This document shows, in pieces, positions 49,434-61,324 of a stretch of 64,000 nt of DNA. The first letter of the stretch is position 1, and each line of letters begins with the position of its first letter. A program made the position numbers and the translations under genes. This DNA comes from Climacium dendroides. Its lineage: Eukaryota; Streptophyta; Bryopsida; Hypnales; Climaciaceae. The notes beneath the pieces were generated by a model that was given only the letters and a program-made list of their open reading frames with translations, was not told the DNA's origin and ran no database searches. The stretch lies in the NCBI GenBank assembly GCA_950106755.1, contig OX467089.1:25773345-25837344 (forward strand), given 5' to 3'.

Positions 49434-49880
49434 CTAGGCGGAACTGCCATCCCACGCCGGCACCCGCCAGTTTTTGAGGCATGTAAGTGGGCTCTTCATC
49501 AACCGCTTCTCCCTAACATTTATACATTCCGCTACAAGAAAGTCATCCTTCTTCGTGGGAAAATTCTGGAACTTATCAACAAAGAAACGGTCAGTTCGCG
49601 AAGCCAATCCTTTGTCCGTCTTCTTGAAATCGTATGTTTCTCGCCATAGCGCTGGAGTCCAGTCCTTGGGTCGGACCCTCAACGTCCCCTTCCATTTCTT
49701 CAATGGTGCGCCGATTACTTCCCTCACAATATCCTCATCCTTCAAGTTCCACGGCCGGGCTAGAAAGCCTTCACATCCCATCTGCTGGAGGTCCTCTTCT
49801 AACTCCGCCTTTTCTTTTGGATCAGCCGATACTGCCGGCTTCACCATGCGTAAAGACACTACTACCTCCTCTCTCACCAT
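49434..49880 (-). CDS. Unrecognised ORF, 148 residues, probably transposon-derived
   Basis: An open frame with gene-like composition (LEEDLQQMGCEGFLARPWNL, then LRVRPKDWTPALWRETYDFK and TDRFFVDKFQNFPTKKDDFL). It lies in a locally GC-rich patch next to the Myb-like remnant. I do not recognise the family. It may be a fragment of a larger repetitive gene; no upstream or downstream exons were found. Confidence 0.4.
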   Translation of the reverse strand: MVREEVVVSLRMVKPAVSADPKEKAELEEDLQQMGCEGFLARPWNLKDEDIVREVIGAPLKKWKGTLRVRPKDWTPALWRETYDFKKTDKGLASRTDRFFVDKFQNFPTKKDDFLVAECINVREKRLMKSPLTCLKNWRVPAWDGSSA

Positions 49881-49899
49881 CGTGGACTGCTTTCTCTAA

Positions 49900-51040
49900 A
49901 ACTTATCAATGACCGGAATCACTCTTTGAGGTTTCAAAATTACTAGCGCTCTAATCTTCTTACTCCACTTAGGGATCCTCCTCAAGAGTAGCTCCAACAG
50001 AACACTTTTAATTCTGACGCTCATTTGTGAATTTGTAAGAGTGCTCTCCTCTTGAGACCTGTCTTCACCTAATCTGGATCGTAAACTAGACTGGATGCGC
50101 CCGTAACTCCTCCTTCGGCTAACCTATGAAGACACCGCACCTCTTCTTAAAGCAGCTTTTAAATAAAAGGAGGTCTCAGCCACTTGCCCCTTCTATTTTG
50201 ACTTTTTAGGGCTAACTTCATTCACACGAGACCGTTACAGGTGACCGTTTCCCAAAAAATAAACCTGCTCTTGAGTGCGGTCTAGAGCTAGGTAGGCACC
50301 CGTTATGTCTGGATTGCCTACTATCCGTTTCTGGTTTCTGATAAAACTCACTCCGTCCTACTCTGACCTAACTATTCCGTTTCCAGGTTTTCGGTTTCCG
50401 GTTACTTTTATTAACACTATTATCTATTATAGAGTAACCCTATTTCGGTATTCGGTTCCTAACTACTTACAATCTATTTTTTTAAAGAAAAACCAAAAAA
50501 ATAGGGAGTAAGGAGTTCTAATCTCCTTATTTTCCTTCTAAACCTAAAAACCGGATTTCCGTGTTCCCACACCTATAGTGGTCACAAAAATTATTTATCA
50601 ATATGTAATTTGTATTTAATTTTTATTATAAAATTCATTTTAGAATAATAAATTATTAAAAATAATTTTCAATCAAAACATCGCATCTTCATCTCTAACC
50701 GAATCTGGATTAGGGTGACTTGAAATTTGTTGACAAGTTGATGTAAATGAGAAGCCCACTCTATCAAGATGAATACAAATCACCTCCCGTGCATGCTTCT
50801 CCAAAATATCTTCATGCGATATAGATCTTATAGGTATAAAGTTGAAGATCATTAAATCTTGAACACGTTGTATACACTATCGTATTGTATATACGTACAT
50901 AGTATAGAAATACATATTTTTAAATCGTATACGAGTAGCTTCAAGGTGACGCTTTCTCGTGGAGATGTAAGTCATTTGTATAAGAAAGAGGATTCATATG
51001 AAAGTTGCATCAAATTGAAGTATTGTTGTTTATTTTTCCA
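49900..51040. other. Intergenic DNA between decayed ORFs
   Basis: Mixed then AT-rich sequence. Near 50310-50460 there are clusters of ggtttc / tttccgg words. No gene is supported. Confidence 0.4.
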
Positions 51041-51054
51041 CTTTAAATTTAGAA

Positions 51055-51500
51055 TGTTAAACTGGAGGGTTTTTTCTAAGCCTCAAGATGAAGAGACTCA
51101 ATCAAAAGTTGAATTTGAACTTTCATTATTACAATTGCCAGAAGAGCCAATCTGCCACAAGATCTTGCATCGCCATATGAGCATCTTTAAGATGAAGTTG
51201 GACCTTCTCGACTACTATAGAGCAGCGATGGCACAAAAACTTTCAGCGGGATGCTCGTGCGTTGATAATCTTGTTGCAGATTGGATATATTGAACTTAGT
51301 AGCCGTGAAGTGACATTTATAGGATGTTTGAGGGTCTAAACAACAACCAATAATATTGTATAATCAAGTCAATTAAAGGGAGTCGTAGTCACCAACGATG
51401 GTTAGAAGGGCCGGTCAATCCCTTAACAAAGGTAGATCGTGCTGAATATATCACTAAGACTGTTAAACGCATTCTTAAGTTTTTGCAAATGGAGTGAAGA
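51055..51500 (+). pseudogene. Unknown decayed ORF read through several stops
   Basis: One frame gives coherent protein-like sequence from RMLNWRVFSKPQDEETQSKV and ICHKILHRHMSIFKMKL through NLVADWIY. It then meets about five stop codons close together and resumes as RMFEGLNNNQ ... SHQRWLEGPVNPLTKVDRAE and KRILKFLQME before a final TGA. No intron signals explain the stops. I cannot name the family; it looks like an inactivated copy of a repeated gene. Confidence 0.5.
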
Positions 51501-51509
51501 TTGTCTTGA

Positions 51510-52570
51510 AATTTAGTTTTTACCTTTAATAGACATTTATTTGATGTTAGTATTTAAATCCATGTTTGAAGTATTTTATAAAAAATAATTTTGTATGATT
51601 ATAGTTGTGAAAGGAAATAATAGAATTAGTTTGCCTTCTAAGTGCACTTTGAAGTGATTTTCTTTTTAAGTTAAAGATAAAAAAATAGTTGTGGTGCCAA
51701 ATATAAAGTCAATAGTTGTAAATTAACTTTAGGAGCAAGTTATGGGTTGATGTCCACTTGCTTATATGATGGGGAGTTGTTGATAAAGTAGAGAAAAATG
51801 TGGACACTATTCATCTTCTCTCTTATGGTAGTTTGGGGAATTCAAATGTTTGAAGGCCCATAGTAAGGCCGCATATATGGCAGGGGGTTTACTCCCTAGG
51901 CACTTTTCAATGGCGTCAGGCGGACCCCCACCACCCATCCTCCAAGTCATCTTCTGGTAGTTGCTGGGGGCCTTCCCTGCGGTGAATTATCACTTGTAGG
52001 GAGCTCATAGGTAAGTCCGTCCTAGTGTTTTTGTTAACGCAAATGCCAGCGCAGAAGAAAGAGAAATTTTTTTTTCTCTCAATTGAGTGCATTGCAAAAG
52101 CTGTGAAGTTATTGGTGTAAGAGCTTAGAAGAGCTTGGGAGAGTTTCAACTTTATGTTCAATTATTTTGGTATGTTTATTTTTTTTTTCAAATGGTAGTA
52201 AATGTTGTGAAAAATGTTTTTTTATTGTTTTTTATTTACATTTTCTTTGAGTGCAAGATTTGGAAAGTCCTTCCTATTTTAGGTTTTAAGTACCAATTTT
52301 TTGTTTGAAAACGATTTAGAAGAGTTTTTGAAGTGAATATAAAACCCACATTTTGTACTCAAGTAGTGCTCATGTGGCTCATGCTCTCTATGACAATAAA
52401 CAATTGCTTGAGTTATAGAAGTTAGGCTTGGGAGGTCTTGAATTCCAGTGGTGGAATTTTTATGGGGTTTTATTTTTTTTGAGTGTTGTTGTTACTTTGT
52501 AAGAGGAAGAAACCAAATGCTCTCCATCTCTTTTGGGTAGAGCCTTTGTAAGCAATATATTGGAATTGTG
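51510..52570. other. AT-rich spacer
   Basis: No supported gene. The minus-strand ORF at 51916-52161 has no recognisable features. Confidence 0.4.
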
Positions 52571-52581
52571 TAGAGAGGGTA

Positions 52582-53629
52582 GTGTACAGATCAAGTAATC
52601 AAATGCATCACAACAAATTTAAAATTTTTTATAGAATAAGTTTTGGTGCATTTGAAAACTTGTCAAACATATTGACACCATTCTTGATAAGTAGGTGTGT
52701 GAATCTAATGAGGCTACAAATAGAAATTAAAAGAATTGTGACATGTGTGCTTTATAAATTTGCATATGGCCATAGTCCAGAGCACATGGCTGATTGTTTT
52801 TAAAATTGGGGCATTAACTATTAGGAAGTATGTAGAGATAGTTTGTAGCATACTTATGGACAATGACAACTTGTTTAGTCTTTACATTAATATTTTTAGT
52901 GGAAACCGCCTTCAAACCATCATATCCGACTTTGAAAAAATAACAGGATTGCCAAACATTTGTGGAGCTATTGATGAGACTCATATACCTTAGGAGAGAA
53001 TCCTACTAGAAGAGTGATATTAGTTGCTAGTGACTTTTTCAATAGGAAAAAAATTTCATTCTATTATTCTATAAGTGGTATGTAATTCATAGAAGAATTT
53101 TTGGAATGTTTGCGCCAGCCAACTTGAAGAAGTACACGATGGTGATCAATTCAAAGTCTCTAGTTTGTACAAGAGTTTGAAGAACCGAGAGATTCTTCAA
53201 GAACCGGTTGTTTCAATGCAAAATGTACGTTGTATTCTTTACTTAATTGGAGATGCAGCATATTCCATCTGAACCTACTTAATGAAGAATTGAAAGGCTT
53301 CAAATAATTTGAAGAAAAAATGATTTGATAATTCAATAAACTCTGATAGAGTGGTTATTGAACAAGCGTTTGGCAGTTTGAAGAATAGATAGAGGATTTT
53401 GAGGCATTTCAATTCAAGAGTGGACATGACTCTTAAGATCACTATGGCATGTTGTTGGCTTCACAACTATTGTGAGTTGTTGAATGAAGTAGAGCTTCAT
53501 ATGGCTAATGCACGTTTGAGAAGAGATTCACTAGTTGGATTCGGGAATGTACAGTTACCCGTGGCTAGAGATAGAGAAGCATCGAAACGTGAGGGAAAAA
53601 GATTGAGGAAAAAATTGTTTGCAAAATGA
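52582..53629 (+). pseudogene. PIF/Harbinger DDE transposase (HARBI1/ALP1-like), decayed
   Basis: Read across stops: FYRISFGAFENLSNILTPFL, RIVTCVLYKFAYG, then DFEKITGLPNICGAIDETHI (first catalytic Asp), YLIGDAAYSI (second Asp), VVIEQAFGSLKNR (catalytic Glu in the helix) and ITMACCWLHNYCELLNE. These are the DDE nuclease landmarks of PIF/Harbinger in correct order. Stops interrupt it after DETHIP, after DAAYSI and at the Trp expected after KNR. The C-terminal 76 residues remain open to 53629. A Myb-like partner lies convergently at 54374-54700. Confidence 0.85.
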
Positions 53630-53649
53630 ATTTTGGAAAACCTTAATGA

Positions 53650-54370
53650 TGAATGAAGGCTAAAATATTGTCAATGTAATTTCTCTAATTTTTGAAAGTA
53701 AATGCTTGTATATATGTATATAGAATCATGTTAGAAAAAAGTCTTTTATTGAATGTAGTGAAATTTGGAATAAATCCAAATAAAACCAAACAAATTCCAC
53801 ACAACATTGATAAAACATTCCAAGGCTCTAAAACCTTGTAAAGTTGCAAGAATATAATATATAAGAGATATTTCTACTTAGAAGTACTAGAGAAGTCCTT
53901 GCCCTTGAATACATCAACAAAAAAAGCATCCATTTATAATTGACCCTCATTGCCAAGTCTCTACTCTCTTTGTCACTTTCTATCATCGTCTTTACAATGA
54001 ACATTTTTATTTTCTCCACCTCTAAAATTCCCTTAAAGAAACTAGTAATGGCGGAGATAATAGGCTCTTCTATAGTAGCTAGCTTTCTCTTTCTCTTTCC
54101 TGCACTCCTGTTTACTTGTCCCTCACATCCCGGTTGGTTAACTGCTTGTGGGGGGGGACTGTGCAGAAATAGAACCTATAGAGAGGGGATAAAAAAAGTA
54201 GTAGGCAAATTGTTCTCCTCCTCATTACTCACAACATAAATTTTTGAATGCTGCAAACGGATGCCCTAATAAATGTCATAAGAAATCCCATTGATTTTAG
54301 CTATACCATCAAATATATTATCAATGATTTCATACTATAGAGTCCAAAAAGAAGGTGAAGCTCCCGTTTC
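53650..54370. other. Spacer between the Harbinger ORFs
   Basis: AT-rich 3' flanks of the two convergent ORFs. The ORFs at 53940-54239 and 53828-54019 are not recognisable. Confidence 0.4.
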
Positions 54371-54373
54371 TTC

Positions 54374-54700
54374 TTGTTTGGCCTTCTCTTCTTAGCAAGT
54401 AGTCCTTATTTTGTTCTACTTATCATGGCATTGAGTCCACGTTCTTTGAGGGTCGTTAGGAAACTATGCGTTCAACTTTTTTGTGAAGACTTCCCAATTT
54501 GCTTGCTTGAATGGCTTTCAGTTGTACTTCCAGTACTTCTCCTCACACATGTCTACGAGAAACTTCAAAGCTCCCTCCGTCCACTCCCTCTTCAAAATTG
54601 AAGAACCATTTTTCCTTCTCTCTTGAATCCCTTGAAAATCAATCCTTCCTTCATCACCAAGCATAAGTGCTAATAATTCTCCTCTTGGACCCTCCATCAT
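54374..54700 (-). pseudogene. Myb/SANT-like partner of the PIF/Harbinger element, decayed
   Basis: Minus strand from 54700 reads MMEGPRGELLALMLGDEGRI, then KREWTEGALKFLVDMCEEKY and WKYN before a TGA. It continues in frame as KPFKQANWEVFTKKLNA-stop-FPNDPQRTWTQCHDK-stop-NKIRTTC. Tryptophan spacing fits a Myb/SANT-like domain. Most stops are one transition from CGA, CAG, CAA or TGG. Such a protein normally binds the transposon ends and brings in the DDE protein. Confidence 0.75.
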
Positions 54701-55019
54701 ATCTCAAAAGCATAAACCCTAACTCAATGTAAAGAGAATTCAAAAACGGAGTCACTACCTGAAGCAATTCAAAAGAGTACGGCACAGACTCTGTGGGGAG
54801 GAGGAGGAGCCCTGAATCTGCGAGGAGGACCCTCCGCTTTGACATGCCGCTATAGTGTTTACTTGTTTTTCACCTTCGCAGTAAGACGACTATAGTAAGC
54901 TAACTCAAGATGGAAGGAGATCTACTGCCTCCTACAAAAAAGGGCTGAGACTTCGACCAACCATAGAAGATAGAAAAGTCTTTTGTTTGCAATGAAACTT
55001 TGAAAGAGTATAAAAAATG

Positions 55020-55430
55020 TTGTTAGCTTTCTATGAAGCTATCATACATTCAATTTGGAGCATTTATGAATGAGTCGTGAGTGTGGAAGTGAAATAGGCT
55101 CTGTTGCCCTTGATTTTAAAGGCCGAAACTTCAAGTGGATATGAAAGATGGACAAAGTATTAGTTTGATTTGAATTTTGGAGAGGATGTGGGGAATTTTA
55201 TTATCTTTTTAAAAAGCTATCATTCGATGTGATTGAAGTATTTATGAATGAGTTGTGAGTGTAAGAGTAAAAAGAGTCTACTGCCCTCATTTTTAGAAGC
55301 TGAAACTTTAAACAGTCATAGATATTGGTTTGAATATTGGAATGAGTTGAAGTTTGGAGTAAGTGTAGAAAATTGTATTAGCTTTCCAGAGAAATATTAC
55401 TAATTCCTTTTGGAGTTGTAAAACAACGAT
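55020..55430. repeat. Degenerate tandem repeat, unit about 176 bp
   Basis: The block ttagctttctatgaagctat, followed by tttatgaatgagtcgtgagtg and ctgttgccct, recurs near 55023, 55199 and 55375 with considerable divergence. Confidence 0.7.
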
Positions 55431-55983
55431 GGTGTTTATTCAAAGTTCAGCTTTGGATTTAGAGTTGGGGTGGAGTTTTGAAGTGAAGATTTGAAGTTCA
55501 AGTTGAAGTTTGAAGACATGAAGATTGAAGATTTGTGGCTTGTGGCTTGTGGCTTGTTATTCCTAGCCGAATTTGGAGGCTCGTTGTCTTTTTATTGTTA
55601 TTCGTAGTCGATTTTAGAGGCTTGTTGTTTTCTTTTTAGCATTATAAACTAGTTGCGGGCTCTGTGGATATCCAGTATTAGTCCCGTTTTGTATTTGTGG
55701 TGACGAAGTGGAATTGATCACCCACATGATCGATCTTATTTGTTGTTCCTACTAGTGAAAGACGCTTCTTGGTCACCATAGATTTGAAGTTTAAGAGTCA
55801 ATCCTTCGGACGATCAACTCGTGGTTTGGCCGTCCCATTTTACTCGTCCAAAGCCGTGGGTTCTTATCACCTTATCCTTATCTTTATCCTTATAGAGCCA
55901 CCACAGGATAGGCCAATGGGGAGGAGTTTAAAGATTGAAGATTGAAAGATTGAACAACCGTATATAAAATTTGAAGACTAAGT

Positions 55984-56235
55984 TCAAAGATTCACGAATG
56001 ACAATAAATTTTGTTGCCCTACAAAATCTTTCATTCCTAAGCCATATCCAGTTGCAGCTAGAATCCCTGTAATTTTCCAAGGCAAACCGCTCTCAATACG
56101 ACAATGCTCCGTCCAAATCCTAAATGTATCACTCTCGTGAACATCCTTTTTCATTGTTGAGATATTCAAGTGGTTCAATTCATACCAAATCCCTCTCCAA
56201 AAGTATCCACCCCTACAACAAATAGAGGCAGACAT
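55984..56235 (-). other. Unrecognised 83-codon ORF
   Basis: The frame has a fairly protein-like composition (DTFRIWTEHCRIESGLPWKI) in otherwise AT-rich DNA and may be a fragment of a repeated gene. No family is recognised and no further exons were found. Confidence 0.25.
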
Positions 56236-56299
56236 TGGAATGAGAATGATTCTTTAGCTGGACCCATGGCAACAAAGGTTGTGTGGCTATGATCAATTA

Positions 56300-59200
56300 T
56301 TTTTGTGGCTAATATAGTCAATTTTTATATTTAGTGGATTTACTTTTATTTTTAATAGAATTTATATATTGCAATTTATTTAGGAACTAAATTTTCATTT
56401 TATGTGCACTTTGTATTATATGACTACTTAAGTGTTGTTCATTGTATTTTTCAAACAATGAATCTTATCTAAATGTCACAAACGCATAAAAGAATCAATC
56501 AAAACCTAGCTTAGTTGCAATTTTTTGCCAAAAAATTGAATAATCAAGGCCATTGTATTTTTTAAATTAAGAGTTCATAGTCTAAAATTTAAAAATTCAA
56601 ATTCAATACTAGTTTATTTCATTTCTAAAAATATAAATTTCATTGAAATCCAACATTTTTAAGAAAAATTATGAGAAGATGAAGTTTAAATTTTAGAATG
56701 GATATTTAAAATTCATTCATTTTTCTCACCTACCTCCTAATTTCAATTTAACTTGAAATTTTAGCTTTAATTTCATTTTAGGTTGCAAAGATTTAACTAG
56801 GTATTAAATTTGGACTCAAATGAATAAAATCCATTCTTTAATTTAAGCCATATTCTTTAATATTTTTTTTATGGTTTCAAGTATTTTTTCAAAGTTCAAA
56901 GTAGTTCTAAACTTTAGTGGATTTCTTCTATGAAACTTGAAACCTAAATTCCTTCTTTGTAATTTTTCAGATAGTTTGATTTGTTAATTTCATATTACTA
57001 AAAAGGCTAAACTATTTTTAGTCAATTATTATTTTTAAAATTTAAATATTTATTTTTAAATAATTTTATTTCACCTTTTTCAAATGCTAAGTTATTTTAA
57101 ATAAAACATTCTTAGTGAAATTTATTAATGAATAAAATTTAATCTCTGATTTGTATTTCAAACTTTATTTTCTATTTACTACTTATTTTAAATTCAAAAT
57201 TAATTAGTAATTTTATTTTCAAATATTGAATTACTTCTATTCCTTATTTTTTAATCTTGTTCCCTTTGAATTAATCTAATTAATTGTCATTTAATTTATA
57301 TATTTAACTTCATCCTCTTGTATCTTACTTGTTTTAAACCTAATTCAAAAATGTTTATATTTTTGAAAACCTCTAGAATTATTCTATAAGATTTTGAAAC
57401 TAAACTTGAAATTAAATCTAGTCTTAAAGATTTGAATTTAACTTGAAATTTGACTAAGTTTTTAAAATTTAAATAAAAAATATTTTATCTTCTTTTTTTC
57501 TCTACTTCATTTTTCTTTCTAACTCTATTCCCTTTTAATTATTGAAGCCAAATCATCTACTTGGCCCCCAAAGAAGATATTATTCCCTTTTTGAAGACCA
57601 ATAGTCAAATTCTCTAAGATTCCTATCTCTTATTTAGAATAGAAAAATTTTACTTACTTTAATTTTTGTTGTAAGGCTAATTGAATTTTGGAAATCAAAA
57701 GTCCTATCCTATTATACTTTTATCGTAATTAAGAATTAAATGATACAATATTTAACTATTGTTTCGTTCATCATTTGTATTTTCTCCAAGTTGGAGTTTG
57801 ACTTGCCCTTGCTTCTAAGCTTTGTGAGAATAAATTAGTTAACTAAAGTTTTGTTTGAAGAAATGAGTAACCTTAAAAAAAGAACCTTTGGAAGTTGCTT
57901 AAAGCTTAACTTATGAAGCTCAATGTAGTTAAGTTGGGAATGAGTTGGGGGGCTTCTAATATGATAAATAATCAAGCATCCACTTGTAACAACTCTAATG
58001 TTTAGCTAATAAAAAAATATAAGGTTTTGTTTGTTTGTTTGTTTTAATTTTTAAAAATTTTGTTTTCAATACTATTAATCTATTTAGATAATGTAAACAT
58101 GTAAACATGATTTTTTTGTTTTTATTTTTTATTTATTCTTATTTTTAATGATGGTTGGAATTCCCAATTTGACTTGGTTTACTCTTAGCTAATTTTCTCT
58201 CTACACTATTTTTTTTACACTAATTTTCAAATCCAATAGATTTTTCTTAACCCTAGTTTTCAAATTAATTTTTTTTAAAGAAAATAACTAACTCTCATTA
58301 ATTTTCTTCCACATTTATTTTTCAAACTGAATTATTTTTTAAAAGAAAGTGACTTCCATTATTTATTTTTCTTGATGAAATTTTTTCAAGAAACTAATCT
58401 TTTAACTAATTTTTTTTCAAATATAGAGCTAATTTCCATTGATTTTTTTCTCAATTGAAGGTTGATATTCAATTGAATTTTTGAACTTTGGCTTGTAGAT
58501 TGAATGGTACCACTTTACAAGCCCTCACCAATGAAAACTAATTGAGTTCTCACTTTTAACTTTTCACTAACCCCTCTCATAATTGATTGATTGAAACTTG
58601 AACTTCTCTCAAAAATTGCAACTAAATGAAATTTGAGCTTTCAAACTTTTAACTAACTTAAAAATTTTCACACATCTTCTAATCCATAAGAACTTAATTT
58701 TAAATTGATAATTTTGATAGCTTAACTTTTCTTTTTTTTTTCAAAATTTCTCAAAAAAATTGTAAAGTACTTCACTATAATTTAAGAAATTGTTAGTTCC
58801 AAATTCATCACTCGAGACTTGTAATTGTATTTTTTTCTTGTTTTTTCATTTTTTAGTTTGAAATGATATTTTGAAATCCCTAAAAAGAGTGTTAAACCAA
58901 AATAAAGATTGTACATATCAAAGTGGTATTCAACCATTGTGGACATTTTATTCCTACCTTAAGAAAAATGCATACACAATTGGGTTCTTAGTGTCTTTTG
59001 TCGTATAAAAGTCCTACTATGTGTTTACAATGTGTAATCCAGTTACATTTTTCAAGCATTGGATCTTTAGTTGTTGATTTTGACCTACACTTTCTTTGTA
59101 ACAACTACTAACCAATTCAAACAAATTAATAACATGCCCAGTTTGGGCTACAACAACTAAAACTAGGAGCCAATGTGAATTAGTGAAGCAAAAAGTTAGG

Positions 59201-60310
59201 TAGCCTAAGTTGTAAGACTAATTTTTCCCTTTCCAAAATGGTAAAGAAGTCTAGTTTTGACCTAATTCCCTAAAAGATATTTATAGATGAAGTTTGACCT
59301 CTAAACTAACCTCTAAAACTTCATTCATGGATTCCTAATGTTTTAGCTAACAAAATTCACTATTGATTTTGGTATTATTTTCTATTTCTAATCTTCTATC
59401 TAAGTTTTGAATTTGACCTAGTCTAGTCAATCTGACCCTACTTTATTTTAAAACTTTATTCCACTCTAACTTCTTCAATATTTGTTTAATTCTAAAGAAT
59501 AAATTAGTTTTGGAATCTTGCAAATATTCTTTCTATTCTACTTCTAACTTGTTCTTTAATTATCCTTTGATTTTGACAGTAAATTCTTAATTGTTTTTTA
59601 TCACTTCATTTTGACTTTTGATTTTACTTCTATTATTTAAGGTTAGACAATTTTATCTTGAAGGCCTTAAATTTACCTTTCTAAAAAGGTGAACCACTTC
59701 TATTTTTGACCTTCTCAATAAAAATTATCAATAGATGAAGTTTGACCATTGTCTAGTTTACCAAACTTCATCCATCAATTTCTTTTAAAGATTTCTGTGA
59801 ATGACTTTTTAGCTTTTCATCCAATTCAAAAACTATATTCATCCTAGAGTAACTTTTGGAGTTTTAATTTAATTTTTATGTTTAATATCTTTTTGGAAAG
59901 ATAGTAAAATTTACCAACTACTTTTAACTTCAAATTCTAATTTTCAAATGACTTTGAATTCTAACTTCTAGATTAATTTTTTCAATTTAAATTTAATATT
60001 TTTGGTGAGAATGAACAAATGGGGGAAAGAAATTTAAAGACTAACCTCAAAAGTTACAGCTTCCATGATTCCATCTTTATTTATTGCAATTGCAAACTCA
60101 TCGTGGTGTCCTTCAACTTCCATTCGTATTTTTGTTGTATTTTAGAAGTTGTATTTGGATGTTGCATTGTAGTTGAAGAAGTTCTAATTCCCTCCCTCCT
60201 TATCCCAAGCTTTTTTCTAATTTAAAAAAAATTCTTGTGGGATAAAATCCTATCAAATCATACTACTAAAATCATAACTTCCTCTGTAATATCACAAATG
60301 CTACCATTAA
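56300..60310. repeat. AT-rich degraded repeat block
   Basis: No coding sequence is supported. Themes shared with the 35-38 kb block recur here: gatgaagtttgacc...aaacttcatcca hairpins near 57125, 59285 and 59728. The plus strand is T-rich and G-poor. The ORF at 60019-60225 is not recognisable. Confidence 0.5.
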
Positions 60311-60312
60311 TA

Positions 60313-60340
60313 CTAGGGCTTGTACTTGCTATGCTATGCA
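60313..60340 (-). mobile_element. Helitron-like 3' end (CTAG), second copy
   Basis: Read on the minus strand: atgcatagcatagcaagtac, aagccctag, then T in the flank. It matches the ends at 41863-41890 and 61291-61320. Confidence 0.5.
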
Positions 60341-60656
60341 TTCATTGTATCACATATTAATAAAAATTTAATATATTTGAATAGAATGCATGATAATGAT
60401 TTCAATAAGTCTTTAAAATAATTATTTTAAATATTTTATAAAAATATTTCCAATCATGCATACATAGAAATTGTATTTTCACAATGTTGATATTACAAAA
60501 ATAGAGTAGTAGTTTGTAATCACTTTTGTAATATCACTTTTTACAAAGGGTGATATTATAAAAATAATATAGTTGTTGCAATTAAGGTGATATTAAAGAG
60601 GATTCATAAGATGATATTATAAAGGTAGCAAATTCATTGCTTCTCTTGGCTTTATA

Positions 60657-60851
60657 CACTACAAGAGAAAGTTGTCCTAATTGACAGAAATCAACCCCTC
60701 CTAATCTACAGAAATTTGACAAATTTCTGTCAACTAGGACAAAAAATTGTCCAAATTGACAAAAATCTGTCAATTTTCTGTCAATTAGGAGGGGCTGATT
60801 TCTGTCAATTAGGACGACTTTCTGTCAATTCGGACAGGTTTTCTTGTAGTG
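60657..60851. mobile_element. CACTA-ended MITE, 195 bp
   Basis: It starts CACTACAAGAGAAAGTTGTC and ends with the inverse (ttttcttgtagtg). The arms repeat taattgacagaaatcaaccc / ggggctgatttctgtcaatt, with further gtcaatt units inside. Almost the whole element is inverted repeat. It is too short to code and would need a CACTA transposase from elsewhere. Confidence 0.9.
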
Positions 60852-61290
60852 ACACTACTTTGCACTTCTATGCTTTTGTGCTTTTGTGAGCTTTGAGCTT
60901 TCATGATTTCAATTTTCTATTGCTACTACCAAATGATTTTGAGAAATTTATTCAATTAGAGTGATTTTGGATTCCACAACAATTAAGTTGTTCGCAAAGT
61001 TTTTGAGATTTATAAGTTTTTCTTTTCAATTCTTCAATTTGGATTGTCATTTTTTGTAACAATGGAGTCAAATTTCTAATGCATTCTAATGTATGTGTAT
61101 CTTTTATAGTATTTACCATTGTGTATGTTTCATTCATCATTCAATAAATTTCTATAGTACATTTCAATATATGCTTACGTATAAAAAAAATTATACCAAG
61201 ATTTTAGTCATTTTTATTTGAAGATTTATTGAAATTTTTGTTTTGCATTCTATCTAATAAATAAAAATTCTTATAAAATTCTAATGATAA

Positions 61291-61320
61291 ATGCGTAGCA
61301 TAGCAAGTGCCAACCGCTAG
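61291..61320 (+). mobile_element. Helitron-like 3' end (CTAG), third copy
   Basis: Reads atgcgtagcatagcaagtgc, caaccgctag, then T in the flank. It is inverted relative to the copy at 60313, so the 1-kb segment between them has CTAG facing outward at both ends. Confidence 0.55.
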
Positions 61321-61324
61321 TCTA

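Noticed and set aside
49202..49482. Overlapping minus ORFs in a GC-rich patch
   Set aside because: No recognisable domain, and plus-strand frames are open too, which points to composition.
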